A DNA stretch of 41,506 bases. It comes from a virus. Positions within the stretch are counted from its first letter, which is position 1; every line of letters begins with the position of its first letter. Below, piece by piece: positions 18,051 through 24,558 of this stretch. The stretch is taken from IMG/VR virus record IMGVR_UViG_3300046529_001166, positions 1 through 41,506 of that record; one strand, given 5' to 3'. The notes beneath the pieces are model-generated. The model ran no database searches. It was not told where the DNA came from and saw only the letters and a list, made by a program, of their open reading frames with translations. A program made the translations under genes and the position numbers.

Positions 18051-18126
18051 CGCGAATCAGCGCCAGGAGGCGCGGGTCGGCGAGCCCGGGATAGGCCTCA
18101 TAGATGTCACGAAGCGACGCCGGCAT
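17884..18126 (-). CDS. Doubtful short ORF overlapping the next gene
   Basis: An 80-residue frame whose first 27 residues (MPASLRDIYEAYPGLADPRL) look like real protein and fill a stretch otherwise without a gene, while the remainder shadows 17760..18050. Either a very short peptide is made, or the N-terminal part once belonged to the downstream protein and a frameshift separates them. Confidence 0.3.
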   Translation of the reverse strand: MPASLRDIYEAYPGLADPRLLALIRDGEGQEEAADTGAGTDGEGGAAEAGLRMPGSRLPKSRPRSPRGTGRRGHLAMHRT

Positions 18127-18289
18127 AGGCGATGACTACCCCAAACCCGATAGCGAGTGAACATCCGATGACCACCTCGACACGCATCGGCCGCCGCGGC
18201 GCCCGGATCGCAAGGCGCCACTCGTCGCCGAGCGCGACGGCCGCGGCGACGGCGATTGCAATTCCGAGTCCGAGTAGGGCGAGCATCAT
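18107..18289 (-). CDS. Small two-span membrane protein
   Basis: A 60-residue protein with two hydrophobic helices (about 2-20 and 38-57) joined by a basic loop (RLAIRAPRRPMR), the layout of small class II holins or membrane regulators. ATG 18289 is preceded by CACCACGAAAGGCAC, a shortened form of the start-associated sequence used elsewhere. It is the first gene after the parS-like palindrome and the hairpin at 18336-18374, so a new transcript may start here. A holin already exists at the lysis cassette, so a lysis role is only one option. Confidence 0.65.
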   Translation of the reverse strand: MMLALLGLGIAIAVAAAVALGDEWRLAIRAPRRPMRVEVVIGCSLAIGFGVVIAYAGVAS

Positions 18290-18307
18290 GTGCCTTTCGT
18301 GGTGGAG

Positions 18308-18323
18308 CGTTCCACGTGGAACG
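18308..18323. promoter_or_regulatory. parS-like ParB-binding palindrome
   Basis: CGTTCCACGTGGAACG is a perfect 16-bp palindrome. Its 14-bp core fits the chromosomal parS consensus GTTnCACGTGnAAC at every defined position. It is intergenic, 1.44 kb from a cluster of DnaA boxes. I find no parA or parB in the window, so if it is bound, host ParB would do it. An operator for an unknown dimeric regulator is the alternative. I saw no second copy with this core. Confidence 0.7.
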
Positions 18324-18335
18324 GTAAGGGGAGGT

Positions 18336-18374
18336 GCGGCCGGATCGCCTACCGCCCGCAGGCGACCCGGCCGC
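18336..18374 (-). terminator. Terminator-like hairpin after DUF2303 gene
   Basis: Stem of 8 bp plus 5 bp interrupted by a 2x2 internal loop (18336-18350 with 18360-18374), loop about 9 nt. It lies 20 bp downstream of the DUF2303 stop on the minus strand and before the next gene's leader. There is no U-tract. Confidence 0.55.
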
Positions 18375-18394
18375 TATAAGGCTCGACTTGAGGC

Positions 18395-18570
18395 TTACGC
18401 CCCGGTGCCGGGTGTGCCGCGGTAGACGAGCTCGTGCATTTCCGCGAGGCGCTCGGCGATGCCGTCGAGCACGACCCGCACCGCCCGGTCGGGCCGGTCG
18501 AGCTTGTAGCCGAGGCCGACCTTGCCGCCGTTCATCCGCACCCGGAAGCGCGCGGTGGCACCCGCTGCCC
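18395..18570 (-). pseudogene. DUF2303 protein, C-terminal fragment
   Basis: The minus strand encodes ARFRVRMNGGKVGLGYKLDR and then a helix and VYRGTPG, the usual C-terminal pattern of DUF2303 phage proteins (YfdQ type). The matching N-terminal part lies on the opposite strand at 18613..19342. Joining base 19342 to the complement of 18570 restores one frame through CAC-CGG-GCA, giving a 301-residue protein. The open frame extends to 18592, but residues before the join (MVVVTRRR) look like read-through of the inverted piece. It is therefore a gene fragment in this arrangement. Confidence 0.75.
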
Positions 18571-19342
18571 GACGACGAGTCACCACGACCACTCAACTAG
18601 GAGGAACCACGAATGCCTGAGCACGACGAGACAGCGCCCGATTTCAAACCCCTTGAGGCCGAGCTCGGTGCCATCCATGCCGGCGACGCGGCCATCATCC
18701 AAACCGCGCAAGAGGCCGTCGCGCCGAAGGAGCTCAACGTCACCGAGCTCTACGCAGTCCGCGGCGAGGATGGCGCCCTCGAGGTGCTCGACCTCGAGCG
18801 TTACCGAGTGCAACCCGACCGGGCCCGCTGCACCGTGCGGCCCGGAACGGTCGACGCCCTCTCGGCCTACGTCAAGCGCCACGGCATCGAGGGGCATACC
18901 TCGGTGTGGGTTGCGCCGGACGCCGGCAGGATCATCGCCGTCATCGATGAGCACGGCGCCGACGCCGTCGCCGAGGCGCGCTTTCGACAGCACCGCGCCG
19001 AGCTCGAGCTCCTGGTCACGCCCGAGTGGGAGTTCTGGCTCAAGCGCGACGGCGAGCTCATGGATCAGCAGGCCTTCGCCGAACACATCGAGGAGGGTCT
19101 TGACGACATCCGCGAGCCGGACGGCGCCACGATGCTCGAGGTCGCGCAGTCGATCCACGGCACGAACAAAGCGACCTTCCGCTCGGGCTACAAGCTCGAG
19201 AACGGCGAGCTCAAGTTCGGCTACGACGAGGACGTCAACATCCGCGCCGGCGACCCGCAGAAGCACGGCGAGCTCGCCATCCCGCACGAACTCAAACTCG
19301 CGGTCGCGCCGTTCATCGGCGAGCCCGCCTTCGAGCTGCACC
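18570..19342. other. Apparent 773-bp inversion splitting two genes
   Basis: The segment carries the DUF2303 N-terminal part on the plus strand, the only plus-strand gene in 30 kb of leftward genes. At each edge a minus-strand gene is cut. Turning the segment over joins DUF2303 to its C-terminus (18395..18570). It also gives the small partner gene (19695 to 19343) a natural end, DDESPRPLN and TAG at 18571-18600, just before the DUF2303 start. No single choice of breakpoints restores both frames; they differ by one base, consistent with loss of 1 bp. Only a short imperfect inverted repeat is visible at the edges (CGCTGCC at 18563, GGCATCG at 19343). It may be a real rearrangement, a mixed population or an assembly error. 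Confidence 0.75.
18613..19342 (+). CDS. DUF2303 family protein, N-terminal part (inverted)
   Basis: Residues 1-243 from ATG 18613, after AGGAGGAACCACGA, match the DUF2303 pattern: NVTELYAVRGEDGALEVLDL, ALSAYVKRHG, VWVAPDAGRIIAVIDEHG, TPEWEFWLKRDGELMDQQAF, then an IPHELKLAVAPFIGEPAFEL end. The family occurs in temperate and lytic phage genomes beside recombination or replication-type genes; its biochemical role is unknown. Beyond 19342 the plus frame stays open to 19725 but only mirrors the convergent gene, so it should not be taken as protein unless the inversion is real and expressed. See the inversion entry for the missing C-terminus. Confidence 0.75.
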
Positions 19343-19695
19343 GGCATCGATGTCTGATTCGGGTTGCGACGGGTGAGGTTGCCCTTGCCGTCGGTGAAGA
19401 ACATCGAGCTCTGCTTGTCGACCGGCGGTTTCGCCTTCACCTCGTCGGTGATGAAGACGGCCGCCTGCCCCTTGCCGGCCGGGTTGATCTTCAGCGTCAG
19501 CGTCAGCGTGCCCGACTTGTTGAGGTCGATGACGGCCTGCGAGATGTTCGCGAGCTCGTCGGAGAGCTCGGCGTGCAAGCTGCCCTGCCGCTGTTCCTGC
19601 AAGACCGCGGCGAATGGCCGGCGCTCGGGCCCCTCGGGAGGTTGGCCGTCGCCAGGTTGCTCGGGCGGATCGGGAACGGCGGTCGGCTTCGTCAT
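19343..19695 (-). CDS. Small conserved partner of DUF2303 (5' part)
   Basis: From ATG 19695: a Pro-rich start, then AELSDELANISQAVIDLNKS, GTLTLTLKINPAGKGQAAVF, ITDEVKAKPP and SSMFFTDGKGNLTRRNPNQT. This is the pattern of a short phage protein that commonly precedes DUF2303 genes. The natural end (DDESPRPLN, stop TAG 18598-18600) lies on the plus strand at 18571-18600 because of the inversion; intact length would be 127 residues. The frame as it stands runs open to 18580 as antisense of DUF2303. The leader has a start-associated sequence with an extra CGT (19704-19721) and a TAGGGT -10 box at 19738-19743. Confidence 0.75.
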
Positions 19696-19743
19696 CGTGA
19701 GGGCTCCTTCGTCGTCGTGGTCTAGATCGCGCTCGCGACCCTA
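19696..19743 (-). promoter_or_regulatory. Promoter plus start-associated leader for the DUF2303 unit
   Basis: On the minus strand TAGGGT (19738-19743, preceded by GTG) fits an actinobacterial TAnnnT -10 box. A start about 7 nt on gives a 35-nt leader containing CCACGACGACGAAGGAG before ATG 19695. The same -10/leader geometry appears at four other loci. No convincing -35 is seen. Confidence 0.5.
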
Positions 19744-19765
19744 CACCCCTCGGCGGTCGAAGGAG

Positions 19766-19923
19766 TTATCCACAAGCGCGGGTGTGGATAACTACGGATG
19801 CGGTGTGGAAACCGTGGCCGGCGCGGGCGTGGCCGGACTTGTCCACACCTTTCCACAACCGTTTCAACAGGCGGTTTTCGGCGCCGGCGCGGGCGAAACC
19901 CCGCCTTCCGCGACTTCTCCACA
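19766..19923. other. DnaA-box cluster, probable replication origin
   Basis: The 257-bp intergenic region 19696-19952 holds six 9-mers close to the DnaA box. They are TTATCCACA at 19766-19774; its exact inverse at 19783-19791; GTTTCCACA (minus) at 19804-19812; TTGTCCACA at 19839-19847; CTTTCCACA at 19849-19857; and TTCTCCACA at 19915-19923. TTATCCACA is the classic high-affinity box and TTGTCCACA the actinobacterial consensus. The region next to it (19926-19952) is relatively A+T-rich and could be the unwinding site. No polymerase, primase or helicase gene is present, so initiation by host DnaA is the natural reading. Function is inferred. Confidence 0.7.
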
Positions 19924-19952
19924 AGCCCTACTACTACTCGAATAGATAGAAG

Positions 19953-20216
19953 CTAGGAGAGGTCTCGGGAAACGGTGACGATGAGATGCTGCGCGTTGGG
20001 CGAGTCGCCGGCGTCCTCGTGCCCTTCGATGGTGACGAGCTTGTCGCCGGCGATGCCCTCGGCCGCGGCGATGGCGGCCTTGACGCCGGCGTCGAGTTGC
20101 TTCTGCGGGATGTGGCCGGTCTCGGTCTCCTCATCGAAGGCGACCTCGGCGTCCTCGCGGCCGAAGCCCGTCCACTTGCCGCCGGCCTTCACCTTCTTCT
20201 CGATGCGCCAGTTCAT
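19953..20216 (-). CDS. Hypothetical protein
   Basis: An 87-residue protein, last gene of the unit that starts at 22417, sharing TGATG with the gene before it. The pattern WRIEKKVKAGGKWTGFGRED and a C-terminal strand HLIVTVSRDLS suggest a small alpha/beta fold. No family is recognised. Its stop lies just outside the probable origin region, so transcription of this unit would run toward the DnaA boxes. Confidence 0.75.
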   Translation of the reverse strand: MNWRIEKKVKAGGKWTGFGREDAEVAFDEETETGHIPQKQLDAGVKAAIAAAEGIAGDKLVTIEGHEDAGDSPNAQHLIVTVSRDLS

Positions 20217-20719
20217 CAGCCGAGCATCGCAAGCTGATCGGATCTATTCGGCGGCGGGAAACCGGCCATGAGCTCACCGTAGTCGAAGCGCTTGCCGAGG
20301 CAGTAGCGGATCCCGACCAGGTCGCCGGCGGTGCCGAGGACGTCGCCGTCGTAGATCAGCGCGTACTTCGGCACCTGCGCCGCGCCGCGGACGAACGCGA
20401 CGCCGCGGTCAGTCACGCGCCAGTAGCCCGCGCGACCGCCGTCAGGGCGCCGCACGAGCTCCTCCTCGAGCAAGCCCCACCACGAAAGCTGCGAGGCCTC
20501 GTGGCTGTCGCAGGGAAGCGAGGGCGTGTGGATGAAGCCGCGTGCCAGGTCGGCGCGGTAGGCCTCGATGAGGGTGCGCGCCATGCCGGCGTTGATCGTG
20601 CGGCGGTAGACCTTCGCGAGTTGGCCGCAGCACGGACATTCGACGCCCTCGTCGCGGTTCATTCGTACGTACTCGCGCGCCTCGAGCAGCGACGAGCCGG
20701 TCGGGTGTGGCGCCGCCAT
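20216..20719 (-). CDS. Hypothetical phage protein with CPCC motif and winged-helix-like C-terminus
   Basis: A 167-residue protein. The N-terminus has VECPCCGQLAKVYRRTINAG, a zinc-knuckle-like start followed by a basic helix. The second half (LSWWGLLEEELVRR, GYWRVTDRGVAFVRG) looks like a winged-helix unit in which the wing carries the TDRG turn. Such proteins occur in many actinophage genomes without a known role. It could bind DNA. It shares 1-nt overlaps with both neighbours. Confidence 0.78.
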   Translation of the reverse strand: MAAPHPTGSSLLEAREYVRMNRDEGVECPCCGQLAKVYRRTINAGMARTLIEAYRADLARGFIHTPSLPCDSHEASQLSWWGLLEEELVRRPDGGRAGYWRVTDRGVAFVRGAAQVPKYALIYDGDVLGTAGDLVGIRYCLGKRFDYGELMAGFPPPNRSDQLAMLG

Positions 20720-21243
20720 CAGAGCGGGCTCAACTCATAGCGGCGGCATGAGCAAGCGACGGCCTGATCGGCACCGCCGCTGTAGAAGCAACCCTCGCCG
20801 CCGTCTACTCCGCGGTGGATAGCGTAGGGATGACCGCACGTCGCGCAGTCGGGCTTGCCCTGCGCGCGCTTCGCCTCGACCTCATCTACCGGCACGACGT
20901 CCGGCCCGCGCCGCTTGATCGTGAGTTGGACGCTGCCGGTGGTCGGCGATTCGTTCGTGTAGGTGAGCTCGTAGTTGGGCCCGAGCGTCAGAACGTAGTC
21001 GGCATCCGGGCCCATGATCTTCTGCTCGAAGACGCCGGTCGGCTCGATCATCGTCGTCACGAGGCAGCGGTCGCGCTCGCCAGGTCCGAACGGTTGCCGC
21101 GGCTCTTCGGCGCAGAGTTCGAGCACCGCCTGCGCCACGTCGCCGGGCGCCGCGCCATGCATGATCGCCTCGGAGGCGATGGCGCGCACGACCTCAATCG
21201 GATCGCTCGGCGGGCGCCCGCCGGCGCGGGCCTCGGTGCCCAT
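20719..21243 (-). CDS. Hypothetical protein with C-terminal zinc-binding motif
   Basis: A 174-residue protein from ATG 21243 (TGATG overlap). The first 45 residues are helical, the middle is beta-rich (YVLTLGPNYELTYTNE), and the C-terminus contains CATCGHPYAIHRG followed by CFYSGG and ACSCRRYE. The CxxC and CxC arrangement would suit a zinc site. Upstream in-frame extension is only Arg-rich shadow of the neighbour. No known function. Confidence 0.75.
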   Translation of the reverse strand: MGTEARAGGRPPSDPIEVVRAIASEAIMHGAAPGDVAQAVLELCAEEPRQPFGPGERDRCLVTTMIEPTGVFEQKIMGPDADYVLTLGPNYELTYTNESPTTGSVQLTIKRRGPDVVPVDEVEAKRAQGKPDCATCGHPYAIHRGVDGGEGCFYSGGADQAVACSCRRYELSPL

Positions 21244-21596
21244 CAGCCGGCCTTCCCCTCGTCGCCCGGTAATTGGATGAATCGTTGCGAGCCGAGGAGG
21301 CGTTCGCGGCCGGGAATGTGCGCCTCGAGCTCGTCGCGGACGCGGTCGATCTTCTCCTGCTCGATGGTGCCGTCGCCGGCGAAGAGGATGCCCTCGTCGT
21401 CGTCGCGGTAATCCCATACGCCGCCGAGGTGCTCGCTGCCATCCTCCTCAATCACGACCTCGAGCGCCAGGCCGAGCGGGTGCAGTATGAGCCGGTTGAC
21501 CTCTTGCAGATAGCCGCGCTCGCGGAACTCGCGAACGTCGATCCGGTTCACCTCTTTCATCGGCGGGGTCGGCGTCTCGCCGGGTAGCTCGCCCAT
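21243..21596 (-). CDS. Conserved hypothetical phage protein
   Basis: A 117-residue protein. ATG 21596 is chosen over the GTG one codon earlier because AAGGAGG then has a 7-nt spacing. The core (REFRERGYLQEVNRLILHP, LGLALEVVIEEDG, HLGGVWDYRDDDEGILF, then a charged helix and LGSQRFIQLP) recurs in actinophage genomes as a protein of unknown function. It is translated with its neighbours in a five-gene unit. Confidence 0.78.
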   Translation of the reverse strand: MGELPGETPTPPMKEVNRIDVREFRERGYLQEVNRLILHPLGLALEVVIEEDGSEHLGGVWDYRDDDEGILFAGDGTIEQEKIDRVRDELEAHIPGRERLLGSQRFIQLPGDEGKAG

Positions 21597-22417
21597 CACC
21601 GATCCTCCTTCGAGCCGCGGACTTCACCGGACTTGGGCGGCCACACCATGCGCTCGATGTCATGGAGCGCATCAGCCGCCTCTAGCCACCACGCGGCGGG
21701 GAAGCCATCAGACCCGTTGAGGTTGCCAACCAGGACGCGGCTTGCATTTTCGAGGCGCTGCGTCCGGTTCACCCGGGCATCGCGGTCGCGGATGGCCTCG
21801 GCTAGCTCGTCGGTGAGTTCGCCTACTCGCTTCCGACCAATTTCGTCATGCAGCGTTGCCGTCGCTAGGCGCTGCTCGAGGAACTCGCGCTCGACGCCGG
21901 CGACGAGATTCGCCTCGGCCTCGGGCACGAAGATGCGGTCGGTGCCGTCATTGCCGATGCGGATGAGGAAGGCGTCGCGGCATCCGGGGCACCATTCGAT
22001 GAAGAGCGGATCGCCGGCCGGCCCGTCGGCGATCCGATAGGCCGCCGTTCGGTTGAAGTCGTGGACGTGCTCGCCCTCATCGGTCGCCGCGGGCGCATCC
22101 TCGCCCCCTTCGCCGGCCATCTGCCGCATCTCGCGGGAGAGCGCAGCGCCGAGGCCGTCGCGCATATCGGCGGCCAACTCGCGGAGACCCTCGGCCGCCC
22201 ATGTCATCACGCTCTGAGGCGGGGTCGGAGACTCTAGATTCTCCGCGATCAACTCGACCCGCTCGATGAGCTCCTCCTCGCGGCCGTCGGGTTGCGGCAG
22301 TCCCGCCGCCTCCTCGAGAGCCGCTTCGATGGCGAATTGCTGCTTCACCGTCGTGTGGTTGTCGGGGATGAGGTCGAGCTCGAGCATCAGCGCCCGGGCC
22401 CGCTCGTGAGAGTTCAT
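21596..22417 (-). CDS. Hypothetical protein, first gene of a five-gene unit
   Basis: A 273-residue protein beginning MNSHERARALMLELD, mostly helical, with a central ribbon (FIEWCPGCRDAFLIRIG) that has a CxxC, and a long coiled-coil-prone helix (residues about 190-240) ending near AAWWLEAADALHDIERM. Start ATG 22417 follows the element CCACGACGAAGGAGGCACCACGAA (first half of the consensus plus a repeated CACCACGA). The upstream frame extension is shadow. No family is recognised. Confidence 0.75.
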   Translation of the reverse strand: MNSHERARALMLELDLIPDNHTTVKQQFAIEAALEEAAGLPQPDGREEELIERVELIAENLESPTPPQSVMTWAAEGLRELAADMRDGLGAALSREMRQMAGEGGEDAPAATDEGEHVHDFNRTAAYRIADGPAGDPLFIEWCPGCRDAFLIRIGNDGTDRIFVPEAEANLVAGVEREFLEQRLATATLHDEIGRKRVGELTDELAEAIRDRDARVNRTQRLENASRVLVGNLNGSDGFPAAWWLEAADALHDIERMVWPPKSGEVRGSKEDR

Positions 22418-22464
22418 TTCGTGGTGCCTCCTTCGTCGTGGTCGCTTCGTTGCGCGAAAGGGTA
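22418..22464 (-). promoter_or_regulatory. Promoter and start-associated leader
   Basis: Minus strand: GGTGTTACCCTTTCGCG, in which TG-n-TACCCT (-10 at 22459-22464) is an extended -10 box, then a leader of about 35 nt with ACCACGACGAAGGAGG just before ATG 22417. The same 14-base core GGTGTTACCCTTTC occurs at 32580 and, with one change, at 25001. No -35 element is evident. The remainder of the 238-bp gap holds a terminator (22487-22514), a smaller 7-bp hairpin (22530-22554) and nothing else I can support. Confidence 0.6.
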
Positions 22465-22486
22465 ACACCGCGAGCGGCAGCGAGGA

Positions 22487-22514
22487 GCGCCCCGGACCCG
22501 AAGACCCGGGGCGC
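22487..22514 (-). terminator. Hairpin ending the 24970-22656 unit
   Basis: A perfect 9-bp G+C stem (22487-22495 with 22506-22514) with a 10-nt loop, upstream of the promoter for the next unit on the minus strand. No U-tract. Confidence 0.5.
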
Positions 22515-22655
22515 CACCCGGAAAGGAGACCATCGCCCCATGCGTTCGCGATGGCACTTCGCCGTGGTTAGCCGGCTCCAATGTCAAGGCCGGCCTGTCG
22601 AGCACTCACGTCTTACCCGTCATGCCCCAAAGCGAGATGAAGTCTACCGCCGGCG

Positions 22656-22841
22656 TCAGCGCCCCATCGTGTTTCGCAGGTTGCCGAGCGCCTCTTTCAG
22701 GTCGGCGATGACCTTCTCGGCGACGTCGGTCGGGAGTTCGATGACCTCCCACTCGCCGGCCCGGTAGACGCGGGCGAGGTAGGTCGACTGGCACCCGTCC
22801 TCGCTCTTCCAAATCGAGTCGATGAGAAGTTCGGCGGCCAT
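22656..22841 (-). CDS. Hypothetical small protein
   Basis: A 61-residue protein from ATG 22841 (TGATG overlap with the gene before it). A beta hairpin (STYLARVYRAGEWEVIELP) is followed by a helix (VAEKVIADLKEALGNLR). No family is recognised. It is the last gene of an eight-gene unit beginning at 24970. Confidence 0.75.
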   Translation of the reverse strand: MAAELLIDSIWKSEDGCQSTYLARVYRAGEWEVIELPTDVAEKVIADLKEALGNLRNTMGR

Positions 22842-23233
22842 CAGATGACCCCGACTACTTCCTGCACGACCTTCCATAGCCCGAGGATCAGGAACGGCCG
22901 CTTGCCCGGCGGCGAGAGCGGATCGAAGACCCGGCCGATGTTGTCCATCACGACGATGTGCGCGTTGCCGGTGTCGTTCTGATGGACGAGCGCGAAGTGC
23001 GCCGGGGCGAAGGCGCGCGGCGGCCATCCGGTAGGACTGTCCTCGCGCAAGTCAACCACGCGGCAGAACCTCCCATCGCGTTCGAGTTCACGACGAAGGC
23101 GACCATGCGGAAGCCCCTCGCCATCGGACACGAAGTTGAGGTGCCGCGCTGCCGCGACGTAGCTGCGCCCGGTGAGCATCGCGAAGGCGGCGACGCCGCA
23201 CCCGTCGGGGTCTCTCTGTCGCACGAGCCTCAC
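22841..23233 (-). CDS. C39-like cysteine peptidase fold protein
   Basis: A 130-residue protein from GTG 23233 (GTGA overlap). RQRDPDGCGVAAFAMLTGRS near the N-terminus and AHIVVMDNIGRVFDP near the C-terminus match the papain-like C39 bacteriocin-processing/Btl-type layout, with Cys12, His92 and Asp104 as the likely triad. There is no signal peptide, so it acts in the cytoplasm or is packaged. Substrate is unknown; host or phage protein processing are both possible. It is about the size of a minimal C39 domain. Confidence 0.72.
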   Translation of the reverse strand: MRLVRQRDPDGCGVAAFAMLTGRSYVAAARHLNFVSDGEGLPHGRLRRELERDGRFCRVVDLREDSPTGWPPRAFAPAHFALVHQNDTGNAHIVVMDNIGRVFDPLSPPGKRPFLILGLWKVVQEVVGVI

Positions 23234-23610
23234 CTGGCCCCCGGCATCGTGTCGAGCACGGTCACCTCGTCGGGCACCTGGCCGATGCGCACGACGCCGT
23301 CGAGCAGGAAGGCCGGGCAGAGCACGACCGGCAGGCCGCACCACTCGAGCGTGCCCGAGACCCGCCAGGCGACGGGCCCATCGTGGCCGGGGAAGATCTC
23401 GCTCGTCAGGTGCCGCGGACGGCGTTCGACCTTGCCCCGCCAGGCGACCTCGCGGGCCGAATAGAGAAGTGACGGGATTACCTCGATGGTCGTGCAGCCG
23501 TTGTATTCCATCGACTCGACGCGGCCTATCTCTTCGCCGTTCACGACCCATGTATCGCCGACCCGGTTGTCGGCATAGAGGTGGAAGCCGGGTCCGCTGA
23601 TGGTGGTCAC
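23230..23610 (-). CDS. Hypothetical protein
   Basis: A 126-residue beta-rich protein from GTG 23610 (GTGA overlap). The pattern FHLYADNRVGDTWVVNGEEI, RVESMEYNGCTTIEVIP, then VAWRVSGTLEWCGL suggests two sheets, perhaps a jelly-roll or OB-like fold. No catalytic motif or known family. It is translationally coupled to the C39-like gene downstream and the 217-residue protein upstream. Confidence 0.72.
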   Translation of the reverse strand: MTTISGPGFHLYADNRVGDTWVVNGEEIGRVESMEYNGCTTIEVIPSLLYSAREVAWRGKVERRPRHLTSEIFPGHDGPVAWRVSGTLEWCGLPVVLCPAFLLDGVVRIGQVPDEVTVLDTMPGAR

Positions 23611-24260
23611 GACGGCACCCCGGCATCGGTGCCGCGGACGAGCTCGCCCTCGACGCGCCACTCGGCGATCAGGGTCTCGTCGGTGGTCTCGAGGGCGTGA
23701 AGCACGTTCGGGCACTTGTTCATCCACATCGAACGCGGCGGGATGCCGAGCACGAAGGGCACACCGGGCCGAAGCTGATGGACGATGGCGACGAAGTCGC
23801 GCCAGACCGGCACCTCGTGGCCGCCCTTCAGGTGCTCTTCGTCAGAGACCGAGATGTGCCATCGCCGGTCGTCGGGATCGTCGTGCATCGGGTCGCGGCT
23901 GATGAGCACGCAGTAGCGCCGCCCGTTGAGCGTGCCCCACATCCGGTCGCCGGCGTGCGGTTTGACGACGCCCTCTTCGGTCTTCTCGACGTGGAAGATG
24001 CCGTCATGCTCGCCCTCGGCCTCGGGCCGCCGGTCGTGGTCGGCCTCGATGGCGAAGGCGGCGATGGTGGCCGCCAGGCCGAGCGATTCGCCGCGGGTGA
24101 GCTTGCGGTCCTCGGGAATCCTCGAGGAGACGAAGGCGATCAGGTCGTCGTAGCTCCACTCGAGGTCGAGCGCGTCCCACAAGGCGCGCACCTCGCCGCC
24201 GTTGGCGGCGTGTCTCTCCATCACACGCCTCGCGGCGCGGGAGGTGGCGACCTCGGTCAC
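23607..24260 (-). CDS. Two-part hypothetical protein with DUF7694-like C-terminus
   Basis: A 217-residue protein from GTG 24260, sharing GTGA with the upstream gene. Residues about 20-70 are helical (RALWDALDLEWSYDDLIAFV). The C-terminal 90 residues (RRWHISVSDEEHLKGGHEVP, WRDFVAIVHQLRPG, FVLGIPP, PNVLHALET) resemble the small phage domain DUF7694, in which W and H positions recur. Its function is unknown. It could be a fusion of two small phage genes. Confidence 0.7.
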   Translation of the reverse strand: MTEVATSRAARRVMERHAANGGEVRALWDALDLEWSYDDLIAFVSSRIPEDRKLTRGESLGLAATIAAFAIEADHDRRPEAEGEHDGIFHVEKTEEGVVKPHAGDRMWGTLNGRRYCVLISRDPMHDDPDDRRWHISVSDEEHLKGGHEVPVWRDFVAIVHQLRPGVPFVLGIPPRSMWMNKCPNVLHALETTDETLIAEWRVEGELVRGTDAGVPS

Positions 24261-24448
24261 GGCCGGCGCCTCGGCGATGTCGAGAGCCGGGCGAGCGTTT
24301 CGCCGAACTCTCGCATCGTCACCCCGGCGGCCTGCGCCATCCTCGATAGGTCGCGGCCGAACTTCGCCATCGCCTTGAGTTCGCGTCGGCGCCGGGCGTT
24401 GCGCTGATCGACGGTCTCGGTGAACGGCGGCTTGAAGTCGCCGGTCAT
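24257..24448 (-). CDS. Small basic helical protein
   Basis: A 63-residue protein from ATG 24448 (ATGA overlap). It is strongly basic and helical (QRNARRRRELKAMAKFGRDL, then AQAAGVTMREFGETLARL), with a possible nucleic-acid-binding helix-turn-helix in the second half. No family is recognised. Confidence 0.68.
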   Translation of the reverse strand: MTGDFKPPFTETVDQRNARRRRELKAMAKFGRDLSRMAQAAGVTMREFGETLARLSTSPRRRP

Positions 24449-24558
24449 AGGTTCGAGACCACGATGACGACGGCGCAGACAATGGCCGCGCAGACGAGGA
24501 GGCCGACCAGGATCGCCAGGGCGCAGCCGGTTTCGGGATCGTGGCGCTCGTGACTCAT
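24445..24558 (-). CDS. Tiny membrane protein
   Basis: A 37-residue protein with a charged N-terminus (SHERHDPETG) and one transmembrane helix (CALAILVGLLVCAAIVCAVV). ATGA overlaps at both ends show it lies in a coupled translation chain. No function is recognised. Confidence 0.65.
   Translation of the reverse strand: MSHERHDPETGCALAILVGLLVCAAIVCAVVIVVSNL

Noticed and set aside
18580-19342. The C-terminal two thirds of the 371-residue minus-strand frame beginning at 19695
   Set aside because: It is antisense of the DUF2303 N-terminal part; the natural end of the protein is at 18571-18600 on the other strand.
19343-19725. The C-terminal third of the plus-strand 370-residue frame beginning at 18613
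   Set aside because: It is antisense to a recognisable minus-strand protein and does not resemble DUF2303 C-termini, which are found instead at 18395-18570.
22438-22767. Plus-strand ORF in the 22418-22655 gap, with AAAGGAG upstream of ATG 22538
   Set aside because: Opposite to all neighbours, overlaps a good promoter/terminator reading of the minus strand, and its protein is Arg-rich without motifs.
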